Shown here piece after piece: positions 9,580 through 18,277 of a DNA stretch of 64,000 bases. The translations under genes and the position numbers were made by a program. The notes below the pieces were generated by a model. It had not been told where the DNA came from. It ran no database searches and was given only the letters and a program-made list of their open reading frames with translations. The stretch's first letter is position 1. Each line of letters starts with the position of its first letter. Source of the DNA: Haemophilus_D parainfluenzae_AD (GTDB taxonomy: Bacteria > Pseudomonadota > Gammaproteobacteria > Enterobacterales > Pasteurellaceae); the NCBI RefSeq assembly GCF_001679325.1, contig NZ_LZMX01000002.1, one strand, 5' to 3'.

Positions 9580-11118
9580 ATGTATGAACAATGGATAATC
9601 GCGTTATTAATCGCACCTTTAGCAATATCACTTGCCAGTTTCGCTTGTGGCGTGACAAAAGCGCGGACAATTTGTACCGCACTTCATGTTACAGGTTTGA
9701 TTTTGATGTTGGTATTTGCCTTACAAATTATTAATGGCGTGCTAACTCAGGGGGAAATCAGTGCATTAAATAACTGGGTTTACATCGACAGTCTATCTGC
9801 TATTTTCTTAGGTCTCATCGCTATTGTCGGAACATTAGCCGGTATTTATTCTATCGGTTACATTGGTACTGAATATCGCGAAGGGCATCTTGATTTGAAA
9901 ACATATTGCAATTATTACGGCTTTTTGCATTTGTTTTTCTTCACCATGATTATTTCTGTGATCACCAATAATGTGATTTTGATGTGGGCAGCCATTGAAG
10001 CAACCACATTAAGTTCTGCATTCTTGGTCGGCACATACAAACAAAAAACCTCTCTTGAGGCGGCATGGAAATACATCATTATTTGTTCAGTTGGGGTGGC
10101 GTTTGGATTGTATGGCACAATTTTAACATTCTCTAATGGAACTAATCTTCTAGCTGATCCAAGCCAAGCCATTTTCTGGACAGAAATCAATCAACAGGCA
10201 GCGGGTTTGAATCCAATGCTCATGTATCTTGCTTTCGCTTTTATTTTGGTTGGGTTTGGTACTAAATGCGGTCTATTTCCAATGCATACTTGGTTGTCTG
10301 ATGCACACAGTGAGGCACCAAGTCCAGTGAGTGCGATTCTATCAGCTGTATTATTGAATTGTGCCATGTTGGTGGTATTGCGTTATTACATCTTAGTTTC
10401 TAAAGCAGTCGGTTCTACATACCCGCAAACCTTATTGTTGGTATTTGGTTTACTCTCTGTATTAGTGGCGGCGTTGTTTATTATCGTCCAATTCGACATC
10501 AAACGTTTATTGGCATATTCCAGTATTGAAAACATGGGGTTAATTAGCTTTGCCTTTGGTTTAGGTGGCCCAATCGGTGTATTTGCGGGTTTATTACATA
10601 CCATCAACCATAGTTTAGCGAAAACTTTGTTATTCTGTGCTTCAGGTAACATATTATTAAAATATAAAACCCGTGATATGAACCAAGTACGTGGTTTATG
10701 GCGTGTCGCACCAATGACGGCGGTGTTATTTGCCGGTGGTGCATTAGCACTAGGTGGTATTCCACCGTTTAACGTGTTCGTCAGTGAATTCAGTATTGCT
10801 GTTGCCGGTATTTACGCAGGTAAAACTTGGTTAATGGTGTTCTGTTTAATTTTACTTACTATCGTGTTAGCTGGATTGTCTTTAATGGTATTAAAAACCG
10901 TATTAGGCAAAAAACCGGATAATGTTGAAGTGGGGGATGTGAACAAAATTTCACTCGTGGCGATGGCAATTTTATTGTTATTCATGTTTATTATGGGTAT
11001 TCATATTGCCGAACCAATTTTGCAGTTATTAAAAAGTGCGGTCGGAATTGTACTCGGATCTGAACAAGTGTCCTTTGGTGAAATGTTAGTTTTACCTTGG
11101 CAAAGTTTAGCGCAATGA
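9580..11118 (+). CDS. hyfF: Hydrogenase-4 antiporter-like membrane subunit HyfF
   Basis: Third antiporter-like membrane subunit (512 aa; E. coli HyfF is about 526). Key segments are GFGTKCGLFPMHTWLSDAHS, then EAPSPVSAILSAVLLNCAM and DIKRLLAYSSIENMGLISF, aligning with the NuoM-like core. With HyfB and HyfD it would give three candidate ion channels in the membrane arm. It starts 4 nt after hyfE. Whether FHL-2 conserves energy in this organism cannot be read from sequence. Confidence 0.92.
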   Translation: MYEQWIIALLIAPLAISLASFACGVTKARTICTALHVTGLILMLVFALQIINGVLTQGEISALNNWVYIDSLSAIFLGLIAIVGTLAGIYSIGYIGTEYREGHLDLKTYCNYYGFLHLFFFTMIISVITNNVILMWAAIEATTLSSAFLVGTYKQKTSLEAAWKYIIICSVGVAFGLYGTILTFSNGTNLLADPSQAIFWTEINQQAAGLNPMLMYLAFAFILVGFGTKCGLFPMHTWLSDAHSEAPSPVSAILSAVLLNCAMLVVLRYYILVSKAVGSTYPQTLLLVFGLLSVLVAALFIIVQFDIKRLLAYSSIENMGLISFAFGLGGPIGVFAGLLHTINHSLAKTLLFCASGNILLKYKTRDMNQVRGLWRVAPMTAVLFAGGALALGGIPPFNVFVSEFSIAVAGIYAGKTWLMVFCLILLTIVLAGLSLMVLKTVLGKKPDNVEVGDVNKISLVAMAILLLFMFIMGIHIAEPILQLLKSAVGIVLGSEQVSFGEMLVLPWQSLAQ

Positions 11119-11137
11119 TCGACAGGAGGATAAATAT

Positions 11138-12868
11138 ATGGAATTAACTAAAAATACATCAGTCGATCCAGCCAAAATGATTGGCAAAAATTACATTGAA
11201 GCAGTCAATGCAAAATTTCCAAATACCATTTTGGATGAGGAGTGGTCAACACCAAATCAGGTTACCCTTACCATTAAAACCAATATGTTACCTGATGTGG
11301 TTGAATACCTTTATTATCAACATGAAGGTTGGTTACCGTTGGTATTCGGGAATGATGAGCGTTCAATTCATGGCAACTATGCAGTGTACTACGTACTTTC
11401 CATGGAAGGAGAAGTGAAAACTTTTATCACCATTAAAGCCTTAGTTGATCCTGTGAGCTTAGAATTTCCGTCTGTGACACCAAAAGTCAAAGCAGCGGTT
11501 TGGGGCGAACGTGAATTATTCGATATGTATGGTTTGAAAGCCGTCGGTTTACCAGACCAACGCCGCTTAGTATTGCCAGATGATTGGCCGGATGATCTTT
11601 ATCCATTACGTAAAGACTCCATGGATTACCGTTTACGTCCCGATCCAACAACCGCGACAGAAACGTACGAATTTATTAACGAAAAAGGCGAAGCTCGTAT
11701 CGTTCCACTTGGTCCGTTACATATCACTTCGGATGAACCTGGACATTTCCGTTTGTTCGTGGATGGGGAAGATATTATTGATGCGGACTATCGTTTGTTC
11801 TATGTGCACCGTGGTATGGAAAAATTGGCGGAAACCCGTATGGATTACGACCAAGTTAACTTCCTGGCTGACCGTGTGTGCGGGATTTGTGGTTTTACTC
11901 ATAGTGTGGCCTACGCCAATTCTGTGGAAAGCGCTTTAGGGATTAAAATTCCAAAACGAGCTGAATGGATCCGTGCGATTTTATTAGAAGTAGAACGTTT
12001 ACACAGCCACTTATTAAACTTAGGTCTATCTAGCCACTTTACCGGCTTTGATACTGGCTTTATGCAATTCTTCCGTGTTCGTGAGAAATCCATGACCTTG
12101 GCTGAAGTGCTAACCGGTGCACGTAAAACCTATGGTATTAACCTTATCGGTGGTGTGCGTCGTGATATGTTGAAACATCAACGTGAGCAATGTATCAAAC
12201 TTATCGGTGAAATGCGTGAAGAACTCAAAACTTTAACCGATATTTTATTAAATACACCGAATATGGAACAACGTACGGTAGGTGTCGGTGTTTTGGCAAA
12301 AGATATCGCGCGTGACTTCAGCCCGGTTGGTCCAATGATTCGTGGTTCTGGCTTTGCGCGTGATGTGCGTAAAGTACACCCATTCTCCGGTTATGGTGAT
12401 ATTCCTTTCAATCTCTTCACTGAAGCCAATGGTGACGTGTTATCTCGTGTGAAAGTGCGGATTAATGAAGTGTTTGAATCCATGAATATCATCGATTACA
12501 TGGTGGATAATTTGCCAAGTGGCGAAATCTTAAAAGAAGGTTTCAATTATACGCCTGGACGTTTTGCTTTAGGGATTACTGAGGCACCACGTGGCGAAGA
12601 TATTCACTGGTCAATGCTAGGTGACAACCAAAAACTTTTCCGTTGGCGTTGTCGTGCTGCCACTTATGCTAACTGGCCAACCTTACGCTATATGTTGCGT
12701 GGCAATACAGTGTCTGATGCACCACTTATTATTGGTAGTCTTGACCCTTGCTATTCTTGTACCGACCGTGTCACCGTGGTGGATGTGCGTAAACGCAAAA
12801 CGAAAACCGTAGATTATAAAGAGATTGAACGCTACGGTATCGAACGTAAAAATTCACCATTGAAATAG
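11138..12868 (+). CDS. hyfG: [NiFe]-hydrogenase large subunit HyfG (NuoC-NuoD fusion)
   Basis: Catalytic large subunit (576 aa) evolving or oxidising H2. The N-terminal about 165 residues are a NuoC-like 30-kDa domain; the rest is the NuoD/49-kDa-like hydrogenase domain. Ni-Fe ligands: Cys248 and Cys251 in RVCGIC, and Cys538 and Cys541 in DPCYSC. After Arg544 comes a 32-residue tail ending IERKNSPLK, nearly the same as the HycE tail that the endopeptidase HycI removes after nickel insertion. HycI is encoded three genes downstream. GGAGGATA ribosome site. Requires HypA-F and nickel from NikKLMQO, both encoded in this window. Confidence 0.95.
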   Translation: MELTKNTSVDPAKMIGKNYIEAVNAKFPNTILDEEWSTPNQVTLTIKTNMLPDVVEYLYYQHEGWLPLVFGNDERSIHGNYAVYYVLSMEGEVKTFITIKALVDPVSLEFPSVTPKVKAAVWGERELFDMYGLKAVGLPDQRRLVLPDDWPDDLYPLRKDSMDYRLRPDPTTATETYEFINEKGEARIVPLGPLHITSDEPGHFRLFVDGEDIIDADYRLFYVHRGMEKLAETRMDYDQVNFLADRVCGICGFTHSVAYANSVESALGIKIPKRAEWIRAILLEVERLHSHLLNLGLSSHFTGFDTGFMQFFRVREKSMTLAEVLTGARKTYGINLIGGVRRDMLKHQREQCIKLIGEMREELKTLTDILLNTPNMEQRTVGVGVLAKDIARDFSPVGPMIRGSGFARDVRKVHPFSGYGDIPFNLFTEANGDVLSRVKVRINEVFESMNIIDYMVDNLPSGEILKEGFNYTPGRFALGITEAPRGEDIHWSMLGDNQKLFRWRCRAATYANWPTLRYMLRGNTVSDAPLIIGSLDPCYSCTDRVTVVDVRKRKTKTVDYKEIERYGIERKNSPLK

Positions 12869-12880
12869 GGGAGGCGGAAA

Positions 12881-13528
12881 ATGTTTAAATTACTAAAAAC
12901 GGTATTTAAAGCAGGTGATGTCACCACCAAATATCCGTTCAAACCTTATGAAGTCGATGATGATTTTAGAGGAAAACCGGAACTTAATTCTGATCAATGT
13001 ATTGTCTGCGCGGCTTGTACCATTGCCTGTCCAGCCAATGCGTTGACCATGAGAACGGATCCGGTTACAGGCGACCGTACATGGTCATTATTCCTTGGTC
13101 GTTGTATTTTCTGTGGTCGTTGTGAAGAAGTTTGCCCAACTAAGGCGATTCGCTTATCACAAGATTTTGAACTCTCAGTGACCAATAAACAGGATCTTTT
13201 CCAAGAAACCACCTTTGCTACTGTAACTTGTCAGGAATGTGGTAAACCGTTTATTTCTTATAAAGAACTGAATTACACCATCGATTTATTCAAACAAACT
13301 TTGGATAATCCAGAGTTAGTGAAACGAAAATTGGCAGAATTACATACCTGTCCGGTTTGCAAACGTCAACATAGTTTAGAAAAAACCGCAAATATGGAAT
13401 CCAATATGCGGATGAAATTGATCGACTTTAAGGAGCCAATTCGCTTGAATTTCAAAAAAGCAATCGAACAACGTGAGGAAAGTGCGGTTGATTTACCTAA
13501 CGTTTTAGCAGGAGGCGAAAGACGATGA
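12881..13528 (+). CDS. hyfH: Formate hydrogenlyase ferredoxin-like subunit HyfH
   Basis: NuoI/HycF-type subunit with two [4Fe-4S] motifs, CIVCAACTIACP and CIFCGRCEEVCP. Its C-terminal region has two further CxxC pairs (CQECG and CPVCK), as in HycF. 215 aa, about 35 residues longer than E. coli HyfH, mainly in the C-terminal tail. It carries an uptake signal near 13480. The stop overlaps the hyfI ATG by 4 bases (ATGA), indicating coupled translation. It links HyfA to the small subunit HyfI. Confidence 0.92.
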   Translation: MFKLLKTVFKAGDVTTKYPFKPYEVDDDFRGKPELNSDQCIVCAACTIACPANALTMRTDPVTGDRTWSLFLGRCIFCGRCEEVCPTKAIRLSQDFELSVTNKQDLFQETTFATVTCQECGKPFISYKELNYTIDLFKQTLDNPELVKRKLAELHTCPVCKRQHSLEKTANMESNMRMKLIDFKEPIRLNFKKAIEQREESAVDLPNVLAGGERR

Positions 13529-14301
13529 ACACTCAAATTCCAATGCCGGTTAATGGTATATCAACACCGTTTAGTATTGATGAAAATATTGCCAAAATGA
13601 AACAAACGTTGCTGAAAGATATTCAACGTTCAGCTTACGTTTACCGTGTGGACTGTGGCGGTTGTAATGGGTGTGAAATCGAGATTTTCAGTACTATTAC
13701 GCCAACATTTGATGCGGAACGTTTTGGTATTAAAGTGGTAGCGTCACCTCGCCATGCGGACATTCTCTTGTTCACTGGTGCGGTTACCCGTGCGATGCGT
13801 ACGCCAGCCATGCGTGCTTATCAAGCCGCGCCAGATCCAAAAATTTGTATCGCTTACGGGGCTTGCGGTTGCGGCGGTGGTATTTTCCACGATCTCTATT
13901 GTGTATGGGGTGGTTCTGACCAAATCGTACCGGTTGATGTCTATATCCCTGGCTGTCCACCAACACCTGCCGCCACCATTTATGGTTTTGCTGTCGCGCT
14001 TGGTTTACTTGATCAAAAACTTAAAGGCAAACAAGAAAAAGCCGATCCTAACGCAGAAGCTAAATTACGTTTCCCAACTATTCCGTTGGATTTGCGTATT
14101 AGCCTTGAACGTGAAGCACGTCGTCTTGCCGGTTATCGTCAAGGCGGTAACATCGCTAACCAATTTATGGCAATGATGGCAGAAAATGACAAAGTGCCAT
14201 TTGGTGTACGTTTAGGTGAATACCTAGAACGCGAAGCCGATCCGCGTTTAAGCGAAATCGTCAATCGTTTGCATGCGATTAGTCTGCCGTTTTCGGGATA
14301 A
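13525..14301 (+). CDS. hyfI: [NiFe]-hydrogenase small subunit HyfI (NuoB-like)
   Basis: Small subunit (258 aa) holding the proximal [4Fe-4S] cluster that passes electrons to HyfG. Cluster ligands are visible in VDCGGCNGCEIE, in AYGACGCGGGIF and in VDVYIPGCPPTP, matching the HycG/NuoB pattern. No twin-arginine signal is present, consistent with a cytoplasm-facing complex. ATGA overlap with hyfH; preceded by GGAGGCG. About 40 nt separate it from hycH. Confidence 0.94.
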   Translation: MNTQIPMPVNGISTPFSIDENIAKMKQTLLKDIQRSAYVYRVDCGGCNGCEIEIFSTITPTFDAERFGIKVVASPRHADILLFTGAVTRAMRTPAMRAYQAAPDPKICIAYGACGCGGGIFHDLYCVWGGSDQIVPVDVYIPGCPPTPAATIYGFAVALGLLDQKLKGKQEKADPNAEAKLRFPTIPLDLRISLEREARRLAGYRQGGNIANQFMAMMAENDKVPFGVRLGEYLEREADPRLSEIVNRLHAISLPFSG

Positions 14302-14344
14302 TTAATTATGGGGCAAGTGATTGCCCCTATAAAATGGGAATGTT

Positions 14345-14752
14345 ATGACAACAAAAGTCTTTTTCTATTTATTAAACGAACGTTTCGTCGAAAACGATGA
14401 ACAAGTGCCAGAGCAAGCAAAACAAGTGATGTATTACTCTTTGGCGATTGGTCACCATGTTGGCGTAATTGATTGTTTTAAAAAATTACTGGTTTGTGAC
14501 TACGATGCTTATCAACGTTTTGTAGATAGCTTTCCAGAAGGGGATGCTAAACGTAAATTTGCCGGCTTAATGCGATTTGGTGAAATTGTGATTGATTCCA
14601 GCCATGTCAATTTATTGGCGAAAGCGATGGATGAAAATAAAGCCAATTTCACCCCAGAACATCAAGAGTGGGTCGAAATTCTGATGGATACGTTAGCATC
14701 AATTCAGCGTGAACCTGTGATGTATATTATGGTGAAACGTCGTGACGAATAA
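14345..14752 (+). CDS. hycH: Formate hydrogenlyase maturation protein HycH (HyfJ)
   Basis: 135-aa soluble protein of the HycH/HyfJ family, needed for maturation of the HycE/HyfG large subunit in E. coli; its exact reaction is not known. The stretches YYSLAIGHHVGVIDC, FGEIVID and SHVNLLA are almost those of E. coli HycH. By sequence it is nearer HycH than HyfJ, as far as I can recall both. The 3' end overlaps hycI by 11 bases in another frame, so the two are likely co-translated. Confidence 0.9.
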   Translation: MTTKVFFYLLNERFVENDEQVPEQAKQVMYYSLAIGHHVGVIDCFKKLLVCDYDAYQRFVDSFPEGDAKRKFAGLMRFGEIVIDSSHVNLLAKAMDENKANFTPEHQEWVEILMDTLASIQREPVMYIMVKRRDE

Positions 14753-15200
14753 TGTGATTTTAACCGTTGGCAACAGCATGATGGGGGATGACGGTGCAGG
14801 TCCTTATCTCTATCAGCTATTGAATGAAAATCCATTGCCAAATTGGACCGCACTTGACGGTGGCTCAGCACCAGAAAATGTTGCACATATTGTGCGAGAC
14901 ATGAAGCCCGATTTGCTTTTAATTTTCGATGCGGCTGATATGGAATTAGCACCAGGCAAAATCCGAATCATTGAAAAAGAGAGCATTGCGGAAATGTTTT
15001 TCATGAGTACGCATAATATGCCGCTCAATTACCTCATCGAACAACTGGAACAGGATATTAAGCAAATTGTTTTTGTTGGGCTCCAACCCGATCTGGTTTC
15101 CTTTGGTTTTCCAATGACAGAAAGCGTAAAAGAGTCTGTGCAATTTATGTATGATTTTTTAAAAGAGGGAAGATCGCTTGAAGAGATTCCTGTTTTGTAG
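14742..15200 (+). CDS. hycI: Hydrogenase maturation endopeptidase HycI
   Basis: Nickel-dependent protease (152 aa) that clips the C-terminal tail of the large subunit after metal insertion. The N-terminus carries GNSMMGDDGAGP with the metal-binding Asp; DGGSAPEN, THNMPLNYLIEQL and GLQPD follow E. coli HycI closely. No early ATG exists: translation starts at GTG 14742 (or GTG 14754), inside the end of hycH. It ends the structural operon. Its substrate, the HyfG tail after Arg544, is conserved in the same operon. Confidence 0.93.
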   Translation: MTNNVILTVGNSMMGDDGAGPYLYQLLNENPLPNWTALDGGSAPENVAHIVRDMKPDLLLIFDAADMELAPGKIRIIEKESIAEMFFMSTHNMPLNYLIEQLEQDIKQIVFVGLQPDLVSFGFPMTESVKESVQFMYDFLKEGRSLEEIPVL

Positions 15201-15248
15201 AAAAAGTGGGGGGATTTTCTAAACATAGTTTAAAAATATTACGAAAAC

Positions 15249-15291
15249 CTGTTTTATATCAATAAATCCATGTTTTTTGTAAGACTATAAG
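15249..15291 (+). promoter_or_regulatory. Putative FNR-type class II promoter of fdhF
   Basis: CTGTTttatATCAA (15249-15262) matches FNR TTGAT-N4-ATCAA at 8 of 10 positions. A -10-like TATAAG (15286-15291) sits at the spacing expected for a class II activator, almost the same geometry as the site before hyfA. A 177-bp gap separates hycI from fdhF, so fdhF probably has its own promoter. Regulator identity is inference. Confidence 0.4.
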
Positions 15292-15377
15292 CTGATTTTG
15301 GGTGTAATATATACCCAGAATTAATTATTCTAATTCTATCTCTAACCTCGTGTTGTATCTAAAATAAGGACGTTACT

Positions 15378-17537
15378 ATGGCTATTAAAAAAGTAATTAC
15401 CGTATGTCCGTATTGTGCCTCAGGTTGTAAAATCCATCTTTTGGTGGAAAACAACAAAATTGTGGGAGCTGAAGGTGCAAACGGCAAGACAAACGAAGGG
15501 GAGTTATGCCTAAAAGGATATTATGGCTGGGATTTTGTGCATGACACAAAAATCCTGACTCCTCGCCTAACTCAACCGATGATCCGCTACAAACGTGGCG
15601 AACCATTCACACCAGTGAGCTGGGAAGAAGCGATTTCTTACACAGCAAAACGTCTCAGTGAAATCAAAGAAAAGTACGGTAACGAATCAATTATGGTAAC
15701 GGGCTCTTCCCGTGGACCAGGTAACGAAGTGAACTTCGTTATGCAAAAATTCGCCCGTGCGGTATTAGGAAATAACAACATTGACTGTTGTGCGCGCGTG
15801 TGACACGGCCCTTCTGTAACAGGTCTGCTCAAATCGGTCGGTAACGGCGCAATGTCCAACTCAATTGTTGAGATTGAAGATACCAAATGCGTATTTATTT
15901 TTGGCTATAATGCCTCCACTTCACACCCTATTGTGGCGCGTCGGATTAACCACGCCAAAGCAAAAGGGGCGAAAGTGATTGTTTGTGACCCTCGTAAAAT
16001 CGAAACAGCCCGTATTGCGGATATTTATGCGCCGCTTGCTAACGGGTCTAACGTGGCATTCTTGAATGCGATGATGAATGTGATTTTAGAAGAAGGATTA
16101 CAAGATCAAAAATTTATTGATGAACACACCGAAAACTTCGATGCGTTCTATGAAACCGTGAAAGCTTATACACCGGAATCCACTCAGCATATCACTGGTA
16201 TTGAACCTGAAATGTTGCGTGAAATTGCCCGCACTTATGCAAAAGCGGAAACTGCTACTATCTTATGGGGTATGGGTGTTTGCCAATTCCGTCAAGGTGT
16301 AGAAACCGTACGTGCATTAGCAAGCTTGGCAATGCTTACCGGTAACTTAGGTAAACCAAATGTTGGGGTGAACCCAGTGCGTGGTCAAAACAACGTACAG
16401 GGTGCGTGCGATATGGGCGCATTATTCAACACATTACCGGGCTATCAAAGTTTTGCTGACCCGGAAATTAATGCAAAATTTGCGAAAGCTTGGGGCGTAC
16501 CGTCTATTCCAAGCAAACCAGGTGTACCGTTGAGTGAAGTACCTGAAGCTATCATGGAAGATAAGATTAAAGCGTTCTATATCATGGGTGAAGATACACT
16601 ACAAACTGAGCCTGATATTAATGCGGTTAAAAAAGCCTTCGAGAAAGTGGAACTTCTTATTGTTCAAGATATTTTCATGACTCAAACAGCCGCAGAAGCA
16701 GATATTTTATTACCTGCGACTTCTTGTGCTGAACATGAAGGTGTATATAGTGCTGCTGACCGTGGTTTCCAACGTTTCTATAAAGCCGTTGAACCAACCG
16801 GCAACGTCAAGGATGACTGGGTAATCATTAGCGAACTTGCTACAGCAATGGGCTACCCAATGCACTATAACAATACCAAAGAAATTTGGGATGAACTTCG
16901 TTCGCTTTGTCCAATTTATAAAGGGGCAACTTACGAAAAAATGGAAGGCTTGGGTTATATCCAATGGCCATGTACTGATGAAGGCCCTGAAGATCAAGGT
17001 ACAACATACTTGTATAAAGGCCAAATCTTCGACCGTCCGAACGGCAAAGCTGAGTTCTTCGCCTGTGACTGGGAGCCACCGATGGAAGATCTTTCTGAAG
17101 AGTTCCCATTGGTACTTTCTACCGTGCGTGAAGTCGGTCACTATTCTTGCCGTTCAATGACCGGTAACTGCCGCGCTCTAGCTGCACTTGCAGATGAGCC
17201 GGGATTCGTACAAATGAACGATCAAGATGCCAAAGAATTAGGCATTAAAAACAACGACTTGGTTTGGATTGCTTCTCCGCGTGGTAAAGTGATTTCTCGC
17301 GCAGATGTGAGCACTCGTACCAACAAAGGTGCTTGTTATATGACCTATCAATGGTGGATCGGTAAATGTAACGAATTAACCGCTGAACATTTGAACCCGG
17401 GTTCTAGAACACCGGAATACAAATACAGCGCGGTTCGTATTGAGAAAATCGAAGACCAAGCCTGGGCTGAACGCTATGTGGTCACTGAATACGCAAAATT
17501 AAAAAATCGCTTAAAAGAAACCGCACTTGTGGCTTGA
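15378..17537 (+). CDS. fdhF: Selenocysteine-containing formate dehydrogenase H FdhF
   Basis: Oxidises formate to CO2 and feeds electrons to HyfA. One frame runs 15378-17537 if UGA 15801-15803 is read as selenocysteine 142: the text before it is DCCARV and after it HGPSVTGLLKSVGNG, as in E. coli FdhF around Sec140. The total is about 719 aa (E. coli 715). N-terminal [4Fe-4S] ligands: Cys10, Cys13, Cys17 and Cys46. The molybdopterin-binding regions include GNLGKPNVGVNPVRGQNNVQ, and VREVGHYSCRSMTGNC lies near the end. Not a frameshift: the reading frame is unchanged across the UGA. It is preceded by AAGGACG and followed by a strong terminator. Needs SelA/B/C/D, none of which is in this window. 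Confidence 0.96.
15801..15848 (+). promoter_or_regulatory. SECIS element for UGA decoding in fdhF
   Basis: Starts at the UGA. The apical loop AGGTCTG (15821-15827), which contains the G-U contact bases for SelB, is identical to E. coli fdhF. The flanking GGCC and GGTC arms are also kept. The upper stem is poorer: by hand, two pairs of the E. coli stem are lost (A-C and T-T oppositions) and the usual bulged U is an A. Function is strongly implied by the conserved protein on both sides of the UGA. Confidence 0.85.
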
Positions 17538-17557
17538 TTAGCGTCATAAATGAATTA

Positions 17558-17586
17558 CGGGCGAACTTAATGGTTCGCCCGTTTTT
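17558..17586 (+). terminator. Rho-independent terminator after fdhF
   Basis: A 9-bp perfect stem, CGGGCGAAC (17558-17566) with GTTCGCCCG (17573-17581), 6-nt loop, then TTTTT. It closes the formate hydrogenlyase block just before the phage-like island. Confidence 0.95.
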
Positions 17587-17692
17587 AAATCCACTCAACA
17601 TAACCCTCACACATAATCCAACATAAATGGGAAAATTTTGGATGAAGTGGGAAGAAATGAGAAAAGTGGAATGAAACAGAGTTACACATAGC

Positions 17693-17732
17693 GAAAAAGA
17701 AAACCCAGCGACTTTTTACGGTCACTGGGTTT
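17693..17732 (-). terminator. Terminator downstream of the Mor fragment
   Basis: AAACCCAGCGAC (17701-17712) pairs with GTCACTGGGTTT (17721-17732) with one mismatch. On the minus strand it is followed by a T-rich run (17693-17700). It sits directly after the Mor fragment stop, so it is probably a relic of the phage middle operon. Confidence 0.75.
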
Positions 17733-17736
17733 GTTT

Positions 17737-17895
17737 TTAGGATCGAGCGAACATATCAAACTGCCGTTTGGCAATTTCTTCTTTCTGCACACGTTTGACG
17801 ATTTTGTAGATCCATTGCAAAGATAAACCATACTTCTTAGCAAGGTATGCGAGGTTATTGCCGGTGAACTCATTGAAAATTTGCTTTTTAAAAAG
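17737..17895 (-). pseudogene. C-terminal fragment of a Mu-type Mor transcription activator
   Basis: The minus-strand frame, too short to be listed as a gene, encodes about 52 residues including NEFTGNNLAYLAKKYGLS and LQWIYKIVKR, the helix-turn-helix end of Mor/C activators that switch on Mu middle and late genes. The natural stop is present (17737-17739). Upstream the frame meets TAG at 17896-17898 with no start codon, so the N-terminal half is gone. It abuts a MuB-like fragment of opposite orientation, marking a rearrangement joint at about 17885-17900. Confidence 0.7.
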
Positions 17896-18003
17896 CTAAT
17901 TTCAATTGTGTTGATTGGTCAGCCTGAGTTGAAGTTGAAACTTTCTGAACGCAACACAGAAGTGCGTGAAGTGGTGCAACGCTGTGAGGTGGTGGAAGAG
18001 ATG
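17887..18003 (+). pseudogene. Fragment of a MuB-like transposition ATPase
   Basis: The plus frame reads LISIVLIGQPELKLKLSE and then REVVQRCEVVEEM, resembling the sensor-1 region of AAA ATPases of the MuB/ExeA type (VLIGQPEL). There is no Walker A and no start. After about residue 40 the sequence turns into unrelated low-quality frame. About 39 residues of a protein that is normally over 250. Assigned by motif and by the Mor fragment beside it; it could be another ExeA-like ATPase. Confidence 0.5.
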
Positions 18004-18085
18004 AAATACCTTGTTTGTCATTTCTTCTCCGTGTTGTTTTGTGGTAAATTATGGCAATCAATTTTTATTTGCTAAGGAACAAAAA

Positions 18086-18277
18086 ATGGAAAATCAAATT
18101 GCCGAATTAAAAAAAGAATTGGCGGCATTACAAGTACAACTGAAAACCCACTAAATCGCCTTAGAAATGCTGGCTGCAACGTTAGAACCTAATGCCCGTC
18201 AGCAGTGGGCGGATTATCTGGCTTCTTATCTTGCCGTAAGAGCTCGGACAACTGCTGGGATCGCTCACGCAGAATAG
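18086..18277 (+). pseudogene. Small phage-like gene interrupted by an in-frame stop
   Basis: From ATG 18086 (preceded by AAGGAAC) the frame encodes MENQIAELKKELAALQVQLK, then TAA at 18152-18154. It continues in the same frame as IALEMLAATLEPNARQQWAD and further to TAG at 18275-18277. The N-terminal part looks like a short coiled coil. The sequence either side of the stop reads as one protein, so I take it as a nonsense-inactivated gene. The last part overlaps a minus-strand gene and may be foreign to it. I do not recognise the family. Confidence 0.45.

Noticed and set aside
13754..14176. 140-aa plus-strand ORF inside hyfI
   Set aside because: Out-of-frame overlap with a clearly conserved gene.
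15801..15803. Stop codon splitting fdhF into a 141-aa fragment and a 561-aa ORF
   Set aside because: Read as selenocysteine: same frame continues and the SECIS loop is present.
17682..17873. 63-aa minus ORF in the phage island
   Set aside because: Different frame from the Mor-like peptide at the same place; the Mor frame carries the recognisable motif.
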